From NCBI RefSeq assembly GCF_032854445.1, contig NC_088306.1, forward strand, positions 23,843,764-23,907,763: a stretch of 64,000 nt of DNA. The letters are read 5' to 3'. This document shows positions 21,900 to 32,819 of the stretch, piece by piece (position 1 is the stretch's first letter; each line of letters begins with the position of its first letter). Made by a program: the position numbers and the translations under genes. The notes beneath the pieces are model-generated. The model did no database searches. It was given only the letters and a program-made list of their open reading frames with translations, and was not told where the DNA came from. The stretch is from Liolophura sinensis. Lineage: Eukaryota; Mollusca; Polyplacophora; Chitonida; Chitonidae.

Positions 21900-23020
21900 C
21901 GATTTAGAAGATTGTGTAGCAAAGCTACCGCAAAATATAAAGTTACTGGGTGAAATCGAGGAAAGTTGGATGGGTTATTTGTCCCTGTTGGTAGGTGTAG
22001 TGAGGAACTACAGGATGTAAGACATATTGAATGTAGAGTTGAATGTTGCTTAGCTGACAATATTGTATTAGAAGAAAAGTGCAAGCGTGTGTAAATTGTG
22101 AGAATGTTGTTTCAGGTAAGGAAAGTGCTATTGTGTCATAGGGAGAAAGCAGTTACCTAAGCAAGTTAAGCGGATGCAGCATCACGAATTGTCCGTATAT
22201 CAAGGGTCAAGGGGCAACAGATATTTTCCTAGTAGACCTAGTAACCTAGTAGATGACTGTCTAGACATTGATGTAGAGCACAATGTCAAGAGGAAGGAGT
22301 CTAACCGTGTAGAATAGTTTACCGAAGCAATTAAATCTTGCAGTGTGTCATTTGAAGTGTGGAAATCAAAAGAAGGTAGTGGGGATTTAAAATGAACTTC
22401 TCTGTGAGGCGTAGGGAAGAAAACTGTGTTGAAACTCCTCTCCTCAAAACTCCAAAGTATCATACATCAGGAGACATGTGACGCTACTATTAAGCTGTCG
22501 AAAATGTCTTGCCGACTATATATTACCTGCGGTCGGTGTGCTAGTCACCCAACTTCACAGGGAGTGTTTTTTAGATATGTAAGGAATGGGTAGATCTTTT
22601 CTTGTCGTTGGGCTGAAAAAGAAAGGGTGGTCAGAGAAATATTATCACACCTTACACCGGGTTGTGGAGAAAATTAATGAAAAAAAAACCCATCAAAGGA
22701 CGTGAAAGAAGTGAGCGGCAACTGCAGAAACTTTGCTGGTCAGAAAAAGAATTGAAAAAGGTTGTGACAAGCATTTGGAAAGAGAAAAGCATGTATATGA
22801 AAAAATAACACGGGAATGGTGAGAAGAGGAAATTTTTCGCCACTGTGGGGAGATGAGCAGGAAAATCCTTAGCGAAGTCACAAGCAAATCTGTTTATGTG
22901 TACAACAAAGAACTTGAAGTGAAAAATCTGACTAGTCTAGAAATGAAACAAGGTGTTAGAGAATTAGGAATACGTACAAAAATAAGGTCCAGACAAAAAC
23001 TGCTGGATGTCTTAAGATAA
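21900..23020 (+). pseudogene. Frameshifted coding relic ending in a SAP-like stretch
   Basis: Coding-like text runs in successive frames with stops and shifts. About 21980-22090 gives a Cys-rich piece (GRCSEELQDVRHIECRVECC), followed by KLCENVV in another frame. Positions 22677-22802 give a basic 41-codon piece containing GRERSERQLQKLCWSEKELK. Positions 22853-23020 give 55 codons ending LTSLEMKQGVRELGIRTK and then KLLDVLR before TAA. The spacing of leucines and the central glycine in the last piece resembles a SAP DNA-binding motif. The family call is inference. The parts together look like a decayed protein of a transposable element, or a degenerate host gene. Reading frame damage is clear, so it cannot be functional as read. 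Confidence 0.35.
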
Positions 23021-24054
23021 AATGTGGGTTCTCAGATCTCATAATCTTTGCTATGATTCTATATATATCTAGTGCTGCAGTGTATGTTCTTGAGAAACTC
23101 TTTGTGATTATTATGAAAACAAGTTCATAAAATTATTTATTTACATGATGTGCTCTTTAGTTTTTCCGCATCATGAGAAGAGGGTTTAATGCATCATATG
23201 CTATGGACGTAACCCCATGTAATAAATGCGCAAATTTCTAGCCTGTACAACTTGTTATATTATCACGGTGTTATGCAGAAACTTATCAGTCAACTCATAC
23301 CTTACACGATGTATGCATGATCTCAGTACCTGGTGAGCTCTGTGGGGATTGGCTGTTGACATAATCATAGGCCAGCAGTGTGTATCGCGTGTAATCCGCA
23401 CCAAAACAACCGCTCTCCATCTTTTCTGGGGGAGGGCTTATCGCCCGGCAGGACTGTTGGTCATATCTCTCTCCCAGCCATTTGTGCTAGGACTTTGGGA
23501 GATTAAATTGATATTTTCTCATTTTTAAGCCTTCAGGGAACTATTTAAATGTATTCAAAGATCTTCACAATTTGGAGAATTTAGTGTACTATTATTGTAA
23601 AATCGTAATACGTCGCCACAAATGCTTTAGGTGTATAGTATTTAGCTCGGCAGTGCCTTAAATGTTGTGAAAACGTTAAAAATACATACAGTTAACATGG
23701 ACTTAAACTGGAGCATGGATTCCAATTTTTTTAATCAAAGTGGAACTGACTACAACGTATTGAATGTGTTTGATTTTTTAAAATATTTTACTGGTACAAG
23801 TTCACACTAAATAGTGCAATCGCGGCACTTAAACTGGCATGAGGCGTATAGCTGAAATAAGCTGTTGATGTTTCTGTACCATGTTAATTCAATGGGCAAC
23901 TTATACGGCTTCGTGGCTATTTGGTGCGCATGCGTACTAGGCAGGGCTCTCGATTATTGCATATGTTATCAAAGATGATAGCATGTAATAAAAGATACTT
24001 ATTTTTGGCTTGACCAGATGCGTTAGATATTAGCAGCCGTTAAGATTAAGACGA

Positions 24055-24215
24055 ATGTTCATCACAAAAGCAAATGTTACACCAGCTGAGTAGAACGATG
24101 TATTAAACTAAGTGAAAATTGAACGATCGGTCTTTCAAACGATTTCTTTAATGTGATACATCATGGCACTGTGTCAACGAGGCTAAAAATAATTCCGGCA
24201 CGTGTAGTACAACAC
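24055..24215 (-). repeat. Short module shared with 30960-31110
   Basis: The text 'tcacaaaagcaaatgtt', 'tattaaactaagtgaaaatt', 'acgatttctttaatg' and 'aacgaggctaaa' has close counterparts at 30960-31110 in the same orientation. It marks the right edge of the 5.6-kb extra segment. Confidence 0.7.
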
Positions 24216-24479
24216 CAAAATATCCAATTTCGATGAGGGAATTTAATTTAATTGAAACAAAATACTGTTAATTGACACAAAAAACCGAATAGTTTCACAG
24301 ACCTAATAACAAATAGGAGCGAATAACAGTTCAATCTGGTCAAAGGCTGATTAAGCAACCTACCTGTCAATAACAAGATCTTTCTGGCTTCGTGCACTTT
24401 AGCAATTCTTAACTTTTCTATGACATGATATTAAAAACCCGAATACAGGTTCTCGATGAAGATATGCTGAACTATTTTT
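24216..24479. other. Non-coding stretch, nothing recognised
   Basis: AT-rich sequence between two inverted modules. No feature seen. Confidence 0.4.
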
Positions 24480-24645
24480 AACAAAGAGCTGGGGATCTTG
24501 TGTGAACGGCTGTAAATGCCAGAAGTAACCTTGAGTAACACTGATCGATGCTCTCAAGCGGACTCTCTTTAACAATATATCAATTCTTTAAACTGTTAAA
24601 GTCAGACACCGTAATGTACATTTTTACACCCGTTTATAATTACTT
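24480..24645 (-). repeat. Module A, copy 3 (inverted, partial)
   Basis: The reverse complement contains 'tacattacggtgtctgactt', 'gttaaagagag' and 'ggttacttctggcattt'. These match 'tacattacgctgtctgactt', 'gttagagaaag' and 'agttacttctggcattt' in module A1 in the same order. With P2 at 26.1 kb, this confirms the P to A order in the - sense. Confidence 0.7.
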
Positions 24646-25529
24646 AATTGCATCATCATTTATCGAATTGCCACATCGTTCGACGGTGTTCCCGTTTTGT
24701 CTGACAGTGCCACTTGAAAATCCATTTGAAATTGCGGAAGCCTCAGGGACAACGTGTTAGTTTGATAGATTTATAAGAATTGCCTGACTTGTGGGCGAGA
24801 AGAAAAAAAAAATCCTTTCACTGTAGACAAAATTTTCACACCTCTGTGAAAGGTGTTACAACAATGGAATAAGCCATCATCGAGACCAGTTCTAAAATGG
24901 CTCACTGCAAATATTTAACGGCTGACTGAGCTATTTGGAATATAACATACCATAACTTTTTTTATTATCTAATGTTTGTCAAAGAATACACGAATAGGAA
25001 ATCTAAACAGTGGATATAGTTTATAAAGAAATAATGAAATCTATGGCAAAAATGAACCAAAGATTTTTTTATTATATATCTGTATAATAATAATGATCCC
25101 TTTATTTTATGCACATTTTATTCCACTCGTCAGACATTGTAGGAAAAACGTCATTAATGAACGTAGAGGGAAAGCAGGACAAGCTCATTGTCTCCATTCA
25201 GGCTCTCTCCACTGAATTGCTTCAACAGCTACCAGCGTTAACGTGACCCCTCCAGGCTACTTGATTGGCAGACTGATCGCTTAGGAGAACTATAGAAAAA
25301 AACCCCATCTTTACATCCAAAGAAAAACAATGAAAAGATTTCTTGTACTTTTATATGTTACGTCACATGCTAAACTTCAAACTAAAAAATAATTAGCAAC
25401 CTTTAATTTGTCCTTCAAGTACTTCATTTATGCATAAAACATACTGTCAAGTCATTGTGGATGTAGGCCTGCTCATACTGTATTTTACATGCGACAAACA
25501 GTTGTAAAATTCGTTGACTACCCATGCAT
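24646..25529. other. Non-coding stretch, nothing recognised
   Basis: AT-rich. There are no supported genes or repeats. Confidence 0.45.
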
Positions 25530-25635
25530 TTCGCTGTCTGTCAGTCTGTCCGTCGGTACTTCGATCTGTCAGTCGATCAGGTGCTCGGTCGATTGGCCTA
25601 TTGGTCAGTTGTGCAGTCGGTCAGCTCATTGTAAT
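25530..25635 (+). repeat. Cryptic (TCGG/TCAG)n-like repeat
   Basis: An irregular run of 'gtctgtcagtctgtccgtcg', 'gatctgtcagtcgatcaggt', 'ctcggtcgattgg' and 'ttggtcagttgtgcagtcgg'. Four-base words TCGG, TCAG and TCTG dominate. The overlapping 86-codon frame (25514-25774) derives from this skew. Confidence 0.6.
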
Positions 25636-25767
25636 AACGATTTATCTATTTGAGAATTGTAGTTATTGTAAATTTATCCTTATGGCCACACATAGATATA
25701 ATTTCGAACAGTCAAAATGGTGCAGTTCCACATATGACCACACATGTGTAACAACCGCTACACATAC

Positions 25768-25883
25768 TAAATAGTACGCGGGAATGTCTGTCAGCAGCCT
25801 GCGGAAGGTCTTTGGTTTCCACCCGGCCCTGTCGCCGTCGTATAAGAGAAATATTCTTGACAAATAAACACCAGTCAAATATA
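25768..25883 (+). mobile_element. Family-1 SINE 3' fragment
   Basis: Contains 'cagcagcctgcggaaggtct', 'ggtttccacccggccctgtc' and 'gccgtcgtataagagaaata', followed by 'caaataaacaccagtcaa'. The tRNA head and part of the tail are missing. Confidence 0.85.
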
Positions 25884-25959
25884 TGAACATACTATACACC
25901 GCTGTAGATGATCGAACTCTAATTTGCCGTTTCTAGTTCCTTGAGTTCCACATAACTTG

Positions 25960-27249
25960 AACAGCTCTATTAAAGCACTATAAGTTGTGGTGTTTCAGTC
26001 ATTCTACTTAAGAGGTCTGGATTTTCAGTATGAATCAGTTGACTTGCCCAAACAAACAATTCTATATTGACCATTCAAGTGGTAGTCCGGTGATGGTGTT
26101 TATATACCATATTTACTTATCGTAATGGTCAGACTTGTTGGGGCTAATACATTTAAAAGGCGTCTCGACTACACTCTCCCTTGTGATAAAAGTCCTTGAC
26201 GCCAGAGTCCAGATTTCAGAGCAAATCAACCACGTCTAGACCCTTATTTTGATTATAAATGTTATGACTATCGATTTCATATTAATGTAAGCAATAGGTC
26301 ATAGTGTATTAAGCAAAGAACCAAAACATCGCTGTTGAGTCACAATTGACATTGGCAGTGATCATTGTGGTAATAGACGTTATTGGAGAGGGATATGTAA
26401 TTGGTTGGCTACATTCGCCAAGTCCAGTTATTGGGGTTAGGCCACACTGGTTAAGATGTTTAGAGGCCAGACTCGCTGATATCATTGTTATACTGTACCA
26501 ATAAGACTGGCGTTTCAATAAACTTTGGAGACCATACAATCGTCCCAATAAATCCGCCCAAAACCACAGCAGGGGACTCCACTGGATTAGTAACCAAAAC
26601 CCAGCAGGGGACTCCACTGGATTAGTGAAAGCCTAAAATCCTGGTCGTAGGATGCTGTCTTTACTGCGGTTTCTATATCGCTACATCCCAGTGACACTCA
26701 GTGTGAAGAAAAATGGCATATGAAAGTGTTAAAGACTGTGTATTGGTTATTTTATATGTTATTTATATTACTTATGGGCGGGTAACGAGTACTTTGTAAA
26801 ATTCAGAAGGAGCATGTACTGTGGCATGTCTAAAATAATAACATATATAGTAAGTATTATATATATGTATGTATAAATGTATATTGATTTTACTAATACT
26901 CCAATCATAAGGGTGTGCATGTCATGGACCGTCTAGCTTTTCAATCAACACCAATTTGGTTTTAAAAATCTCAGAATATTATGTTGGAAAGAAATAGTTC
27001 TCATGACGGCTGTTCCATTTTAGGATGTTTTGCCTTTATTAGGTACATTGGGTCTGTCTGGGTAGATTAGAAGATAATTTGGTGTTGGACAAGTCTGACA
27101 AGCTGACCAACTGTGAGGCACTGCCGGCCATGATCACGTGACAGCTACCTCCTGTAGCCTGTGAAATAAATCACTCCAGGTTCTGATCTGACACGTACTC
27201 ATCAGAAGGAAGGTGGTGAAACTAGGTTTAGTCACTGTGTCAACAGAAA
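25960..27249 (-). repeat. Module P-E duplicate, copy 2
   Basis: Direct paralogue of 32820-34060, offset about 6.85 kb. The match runs from 'tggtgtttcagtcatt' through the promoter, 'gtaggatgctgtct', 'gaccgtctagcttttcaatc', 'cagaatattatgttggaaag' and 'cctcctgtagcc' to the E segment ('cgtactcatcagaaggaagg', 'ggtggtgaaactaggtt'). Similarity is very high just upstream of the TATA box and clearly lower elsewhere. Non-coding. Confidence 0.88.
26020..26340 (-). promoter_or_regulatory. Module P copy 2: TATA-type promoter-like region
   Basis: On the - strand TATATAAA occupies 26106-26099, preceded by 'ctgaccattacgataagtaa' and followed by a leader-like 'aagtcaactgattcat'. The upstream stretch (26141-26336) is almost identical to 32999-33199. 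The aligned ATG of the other copies is ATC here. Promoter function is inferred. Confidence 0.6.
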
Positions 27250-27698
27250 TCAGGACCCCATTAGCACATCCGTTTTTCGGGAGGAATGGAATTCTGTGTA
27301 TTTCAGGGTGTAAAGTCTGTTTTGCTGCCAGCCTGCAATTTTTGGGTGCAGGTGCATGGTTGGTATCAAAATGATGGGAATTGTCTAAGCTTTAGGTAGG
27401 TATGAGTGCTCATGATGAAAGTTTGAAATTCTTGGAGAGAGGACACAAGCAGACAGGTGGTGATGAGGCTGCGAATGACGCCCCTTTGGCGTTGCTAGGC
27501 ACCCCTCCCCCGCCCCCAGCTGCCGGCATGGAAAGGTCCAGATTTTGACTGCCAACCTATGTCAAGATCGTTATGGCTGCTTTTTCACAGGTTGATCCAG
27601 GTATGCACCAAAGCTTATTGGCCACGAAAAGTGTTTGGGACTGAGCTAAAGCGCTAAACGTTGACATTGTCACTTGTGGAAACTTAATGGGGGTCTGA
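27250..27698 (+). mobile_element. MITE-like insertion (449 bp) in module E
   Basis: This stretch interrupts module E only in this copy. The corresponding position is uninterrupted at 34050, 45060, 49670 and 56020. Its ends are imperfect inverted repeats: 'tcaggaccccattag' at the left, and 'cttaatgggggtctga' at the right, whose complement reads 'tcagacccccattaag'. The sequence 'aacag' flanks both sides (27242-27246 and 27699-27703 region) and may be a target duplication. There is no coding capacity. The interior includes a C-rich stretch near 27500. The superfamily is unknown. Confidence 0.6.
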
Positions 27699-27980
27699 GA
27701 ACAGCAGTCTCAACTGGGTTTATTTCCAGTCTCGTACATTGTCGGCAAGCTGTCGTTGGGTGAGATTCAAGACTATGGTGACAAATTGGCTGCCATAAAC
27801 GAACTTGCTGATCAGTGAAGTACCTATAGTTCCAAGTATCCGTTGTTTTCCAGACAGCCCACAAAAGTCTTTGCATGACTGGTTTAGCTAGACGTTACAC
27901 TTTGCAGAGACGTAGATGGATCCAAAGGGAATCATTACAATATTTAAAAGCAGCAAAAATGACTTCCCTGTATGCGTTAC
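27699..27980 (-). repeat. Module E, copy 1 (inner part)
   Basis: The text 'gggtttatttccagtctcgt' and 'gggtgagattcaagac' through 'cagtgaagtacctatagttc' matches 34070-34320. The first part also matches, inverted, 45030-45060, 49650-49680 and 56000-56030 ('gagaccggaaataaacc'). Confidence 0.8.
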
Positions 27981-28389
27981 CTCTACAAGATAGAGATTAG
28001 GAACCTAGCTTTTTTATCTTTTTATTTATCGATTTATTTAGTTATTTGTTTATTTCATTTCAATTCATTTACTTTAGACACTGACCGCAGGAAAATATTT
28101 TTACCATTGTTGTAAGTAGCTGAGAAAAAAGCTTTTTATTGTCACCAGATACCTGATTGTCCGAACGCTAGTCGCTCTCTCTGGAAAATCCGCTACAGGG
28201 CACAGATGAGGAGATATCACAAACGAAAGATCAATAAACTTAAGAAATAACATTGACAGCTTCACACTGATAATCTGGCTATGTAATTTCTGTTATAGCA
28301 TGCAAATATTATTCAGAATGACAGGACAGTAATATTAAGTGAGATATTCTTTTCTCACCTGACGGTAGGTTATCCAGAACATTGTTAAT
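27981..28389. other. Non-coding stretch with TTTA-rich run
   Basis: A run of 'tttatttatcgatttattta' type near 28020 may be a SINE tail, but no SINE body adjoins it. Nothing else recognised. Confidence 0.4.
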
Positions 28390-29240
28390 TAACGTAAAAA
28401 GCAGTCAAGCAGGGCATCATCTATGTGAAGCTTTGGGGGACGAGACAGTGGTACTTTGGTCAGCTACAAGAGACCAAATTGAACCCACCGCAATCCAGCG
28501 ACAATCCACTTTAGCTGGCTGTCCTCAGGATAAATAAAGAGGCGCCGAAGTATTAGCGGAACAGAGAACAAACAACATTTGTCATAGTTTCCACTGACGC
28601 TGAAAGACATCCCAGAAGTGGTGATGTTTTAATATGTTTCTGGTTCGGTAAACTTGAGTAATTGTACGTCAGTAATTTTATTGGCAACAAGGCCGTTTTT
28701 CCAGATATCCGCTAAATTACGGCATAAGAATTTTATAAAACAGTCTATGTTTGGGGGACATAATAGTCTCCGAGAGGATGTCCCCAAGATTCAGTTCTCA
28801 CTACTATTGAAGGTTTGAATGAAAGGCGTCTGTCGTGGTCATTTAATGATGTGTATCAAGTATAAAACTCGACTAATTTCGAAAAATCTAATAGTGTTTT
28901 TTCTCGACCACATGGTGTGTAAACACACACGTTTAGTGTCACTTTGACTTCTGTAATATCGGTTTTCATTTTTCCGCACCAGTCTGACCTTGCTGTCAAG
29001 CCGTATAGTTTGTAAATTACGTCCGCACCTAATGCAGTTCTCCTTTCTCGGAACTGGCGTCACAGACGGTTTACAAACTCGCCACACCGTTTACAGCTTT
29101 GCCAGCCAACACATTTCATTGGTATCCAATCAGAACAACTGCGATCCAGTTAATAAGGCAACTGTGAAACAGTTTTACTCACCTGATGAACTTTGGCAAA
29201 TTTACACTGTCTATCGGTGGTGAAAATATAAACACAGTAG
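28390..29240 (-). repeat. Module C, copy 2
   Basis: C1 segment ('gagaccaaattgaaccc', 'cgacaatccactttagctgg', 'aacaacatttgtcatagttt') followed by C2 ('ccgtttacagctttgccagc', 'ttggtatccaatcagaac', 'ccagttaataaggcaactgt'). Same order and orientation as 15360-16665. Non-coding. Confidence 0.82.
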
Positions 29241-29312
29241 GATTTGAAAATCTGACGGCCATGGACGGTGGTACTGAAATGGACGCTATAAGGCATTCGC
29301 TGCGATTAATCC

Positions 29313-29314
<2 letters not shown>

Positions 29315-29393
<79 letters not shown>
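29315..29393. repeat. (AT)n dinucleotide tract, 79 bp
   Basis: A pure AT repeat. Its flanks align with 16725-16760, where the text is merely 'gatagatgtc'. The tract therefore expanded in this unit after duplication. Tyr-Ile frames across it are artefacts. Confidence 0.98.
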
Positions 29394-29396
<3 letters not shown>

Positions 29397-29869
29397 TAAA
29401 GGGAGGGTCCGTTAAAATCAATGTATTAATCCAGGCGTCGTTTCAAATTTTTTTCTTTTCAGAAAAAATATGGAAAGCCAGATCAGACACATTGGCCAGA
29501 TCAAAGGATCTGCTGTTGGCCATAGACTTGGCTTTTCTCATCATGTCTCAAGAATAATGGCTCTCCTAAAGCTAACGCAGCCCAGTGGGATTGTGACTAC
29601 CATCTTGTTACTGATTAGGTGTGTATGTTTGCCATGCAAATTAACTGTGGATTCAATCTACGATGATTTGTGAAACTTAAAACACGAGAATAAACAATGG
29701 TAATAATGTGATTGGTGTCTTCTGTAATACAGTGTTTGTAATACTGATGTAATTAAGACGACCACAACTTCGTGAGTTTCATTTCTAATTATACGAGATG
29801 GTGTTCAAAAATTTCTTCCTTTCTTCCTGTCCAAATAAATATTCTAGATTTTGAATGGAGACCACATTG
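29394..29869 (-). repeat. C-B linker, second copy
   Basis: Matches 16760-17279: 'tggccagatca', 'gtgtcttctgtaatacag', 'gtaattaagacgacc' and 'tcaaaaatttcttcctttct'. Non-coding. Confidence 0.7.
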
Positions 29870-30960
29870 CTTCGTTAACTAGGGTTTGGTCTTTTCTTTT
29901 GTCTGCCGCATGCTGTGCGTGTAAAGCCTGAACTTTGGGATATAACGAAGTTTTCATCAAAGGAGCTCATTGCCATCTCAAATGGGTTATTACGAAGTCA
30001 CTCGCATCTTTATGAAACCGGAAGTCACGTGCAGGCGCCGATATTAAGATTTTGTCCAAGGCAATTTGTTTCTTGTTCATCAGCTTCTTGATACAGCATC
30101 GATCTTTGTCGATACTTTAGGTATATAATGTGTCGTGACCCACTCGGAGGCGTTACGGGATGTTGAAATAATCGTGTCTGACTGGATTACGCATCCCTCG
30201 GACAAGATATATCATCAAACCTCACCATAGGTTTTGTTCATTGCTGTTTTTCTGTAACATTGTATGTTTAGTGGTATAATAAACACGCAGTGAAGCAAAT
30301 ATGTTGAATCAAAGGAGTGTGCTGCCTTGAAACAAGTATTTTGATGCAAAGCCAGAAAGGCAAAGAAATTTAAAAACAAAATTTTTTAGTGTGACAGCGA
30401 ACAACTCTTCTAACCTCATATTAAAGTCAACTGGTATCTTGACTTAATACACCGCTAAAAATAGGGTTCCTCTTTTGTCGTTTTCCTGTTGTTTTAAAAC
30501 CTATTCGTTTAAAGCACTGAGCTCCTAAATCATCGCCAAGCCAATAATGTATGGCACTAAAGCTGACATGCTCGATACCTTGTAGTTAATAATGACACGT
30601 GATAAACTAAAGGGTCCTACAGATCTCTTCAAAATGCAGTGTCACTTGCCTGACAAATTCTAGCTACAAGGCATGTACCAGAGGTGTGAAGTAGTAGAAG
30701 CGAGAACCATGACGCGAAATGGATTTTATCACTTTTACAAATTGCGTTTTGACAGATGTATGTCGTGTTACCAGGATTAGCTTATTGGGTCGTTGTAGCC
30801 GGAGCTTGTCACTGGGGAATATCTGATTTTTTAAGCACCGATGTCGGCAAGGAAACAGCACAAAAAGAGCCAGCGTTATCTCATTTCAAAATTGATTTAT
30901 CTCTTCAAAATGACTGACTAATTCATATGTAGTGGTTTACTGGTTGATTCGCACATATTC
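29870..30960 (-). repeat. Module B, copy 5 (inverted)
   Basis: Direct match to 17280-18420 and inverted match to B1 and B3, with anchors 'gaggcgttacgggatgttga', 'aataatcgtgtctgactgga', 'tgtatgtcgtgttaccagga' and 'tagcttattgggtcgtt'. A 65-codon frame (30664-30861) is not conserved in frame across copies. Confidence 0.8.
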
Positions 30961-31110
30961 GTCACAAAAGCAAATGTTGAGAAGAACCACTTATTAAACT
31001 AAATGGAAATTGGACAATCTTCTGTCACACGATTTCTTGAATTCGAGATATCAAACCGTGTAATTATCGTTTGTAGAATTGAGTTTTAGTTGGCACGGTG
31101 CCAAGGAGGC
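30961..31110 (-). repeat. Short module shared with 24055-24215
   Basis: Adjoins module B directly, unlike the 24-kb copy. It shows what an uninterrupted unit looks like and so defines the 5.6-kb extra segment at 18.4-24.05 kb. Confidence 0.7.
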
Positions 31111-31274
31111 TAAACACAACATATCTTAATGTTACTACTATGCCTCGAAAATACACGTGTAAGAAAAGGTCAACAAATTCAGAAGGAATGTCACGTTTAA
31201 CGCCAACAAAAACATACTTACATGTATCACTAAATTCCGTTTGGTCTGTATCACGTTTTGTCCTTTTCAGGCAA

Positions 31275-31390
31275 TATATGCATTCATATATTTATTTACT
31301 AATTTATTTACTAATTTATTGGTGATTTTCGCCGCACTCGAGAGCATTTCACTAATACGGCGGCGGCAAGCAAGACCCCACACGTGTACA
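31275..31390 (-). mobile_element. Family-1 SINE 3' fragment
   Basis: A TTTA-rich tail is followed on the + strand by 'ttggtgattttcgccgcact', 'cgagagcatttcactaatac' and 'ggcggcggcaagca'. It is diverged and lacks the head. It lies just before the Tc1-like pseudogene. Confidence 0.8.
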
Positions 31391-31574
31391 TTCCGGTCTC
31401 CAAAACCAAAGTGTTGTCTATTTTAAGCCTATTCACCATTTTGAAACGTCAGACAGATGTGGGACTATCTGTACTATTCAGTGATTCTGTAAGGTCTTCC
31501 TTGGCATTTCGTGCCCTCATGTGTACAAAAGGCCATCCGAACAGTACAATTATTTCAATACCACAGACGACACA

Positions 31575-32489
31575 AAACCAGTGAGAGTGCCCAATCGGCA
31601 TGCTCGACGCCGGCATGAACCGTAGAGCTGTCGCCAGACCTCTTAATGTGCCAACGATTATTCGTCTCAGAAGACGTCATGAAGAATTCGGCGCGACAGC
31701 TCATCGCCCGCATGACCGCCGACAGATTGTAAAGACCCCCGACCAAGATCGCCATATTAGTCTCCTCCATTTCCACTAATGTTTCAGGCCAGTCTGCCAT
31801 TGTTAATGAAACAGTTGGGCTCCATAATAACCGGATTTCCACTCAAACGGTTCGCAATCGCCTCGGAGAAGCGAATTTGCGAGCCCATAGGGCACTGCAG
31901 GGCATAGACAGGGTATTAGCCCTGAGCGACCCCATTCATGTTCGTTGGGTCTGGGCCCGATGGTGGCGTGTTATGTTTTCAGATGAATCCCGATGGAAGG
32001 AAGTTGGTTGGGCGGCGGGTCGGTGAGCGCTATGCCGACGGCGTCGTCGTGCACAGGGTGCAATACGGTGGTGGCGGGTATTTGTGTGGGCATATGTCAT
32101 GCCCATTGCACTCAACTTCATTTCATCGACGGTAACTTAAATGTGGTAAGATACCGTGATGGAATCCTGTGTCAGATAGTCGTCCCATTTGTCCGCCGCC
32201 ATAAGGTAACTTTTCAGCACGACAATGCCAGTCCTCATGTTACTTCTGTATGGAGAACATTTCTACAGACCGAAAACGTTGAAGTGCTCTACTGCCAGCG
32301 TATTCACCTGATCTGTCCCCAGATAAACACCTGTGAGATGTCCTCGACCGACATGTTCGTCGGCGACTTTCAGTTCCCGGTAACATCACGGAGTTGCGTT
32401 TGGCACTCACACAGGAGTGGGAAAACATTCCACAAGTCACAAGTGACAGTCTCATCAGGTCTGTGTGCAGCAGGCAAACAGCGGCATAG
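31575..32489 (+). pseudogene. Tc1/mariner-like transposase relic (DD34E type)
   Basis: The DNA encodes, across several frames, a Tc1-type transposase of near usual extent. An N-terminal helix-turn-helix region (GMLDAGMNRRAVAR, then RLRRRHEEFGATAHRP and TPDQDRHI) is followed after a frame change by NRISTQTVRNRLGEANLRAH. Next comes VMFSDES, with the first catalytic Asp codon at 31982-31984. Further on VRYRDGIL leads to FQHDNASPHV, with the second Asp at 32221-32223. A one-base loss near 32290 shifts into SPDLSPDKHL. There the codon at the usual third acidic position is AAA (Lys), and the next Trp position is TGA (32334-32336). Stops, shifts and a lost catalytic residue show it is dead. Terminal inverted repeats were not identified. 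Confidence 0.93.
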
Positions 32490-32819
32490 TCGGTACTGAA
32501 GTGTGCAATTGCCCAAGCTGACCCGTCCATGTTTCCTAACATCAGCGCTACCATCAGTTGTTCGTTTCCATCAGTATTGGACATTGCTAAGAGTCCATTT
32601 TATGCTCCGCTGAAAAACGGTATAGAAAGGAATTTGATAACGCAGTTACTTTTATCAAAATAATGGGTGTTGCGTTTATGTTTTGTTGAGTTTACTTTGA
32701 AGCATAACGTACAGATACACGTACAGATAGAAACATGATAAAAACTTATCTATCCATTTGACTATATCCCATTTCACCGTCTTCTAATTATAGGAGAAAA
32801 ATTCATATAACTCGAAGGG
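32490..32819. other. 3' flank of the Tc1-like relic
   Basis: Probably includes the element's 3' untranslated end and the empty-site junction. Its boundary with module P is near 32820. No inverted terminal repeat could be confirmed by eye. Confidence 0.4.

Larger units (their letters stand above)
18421..24050. other. 5.6-kb segment absent from the paralogous unit
   Basis: In the paralogous unit module B (ending near 30960) is followed within about 20 bases by the text matched at 24060. Here the two are separated by roughly 5.6 kb. The segment therefore looks inserted in this unit, or deleted from the other. It contains the window's best coding-like stretches (19479-19771, 21173-21688, 21900-23020), listed separately. 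Its ends are not sharply defined, and I could not identify terminal repeats or a target duplication. Outside those stretches (18421-19478, 19772-21172, 23021-24050) I see only AT-rich non-coding sequence. Confidence 0.55.

Noticed and set aside
29179-29557. Frames with Tyr-Ile repeats
   Set aside because: Produced by the (AT)n tract on both strands.
31993-32584. Separate genes of 114 and 168 codons
   Set aside because: The + strand frame is a frameshifted part of the Tc1-like transposase relic; the - strand frame is its antisense shadow.
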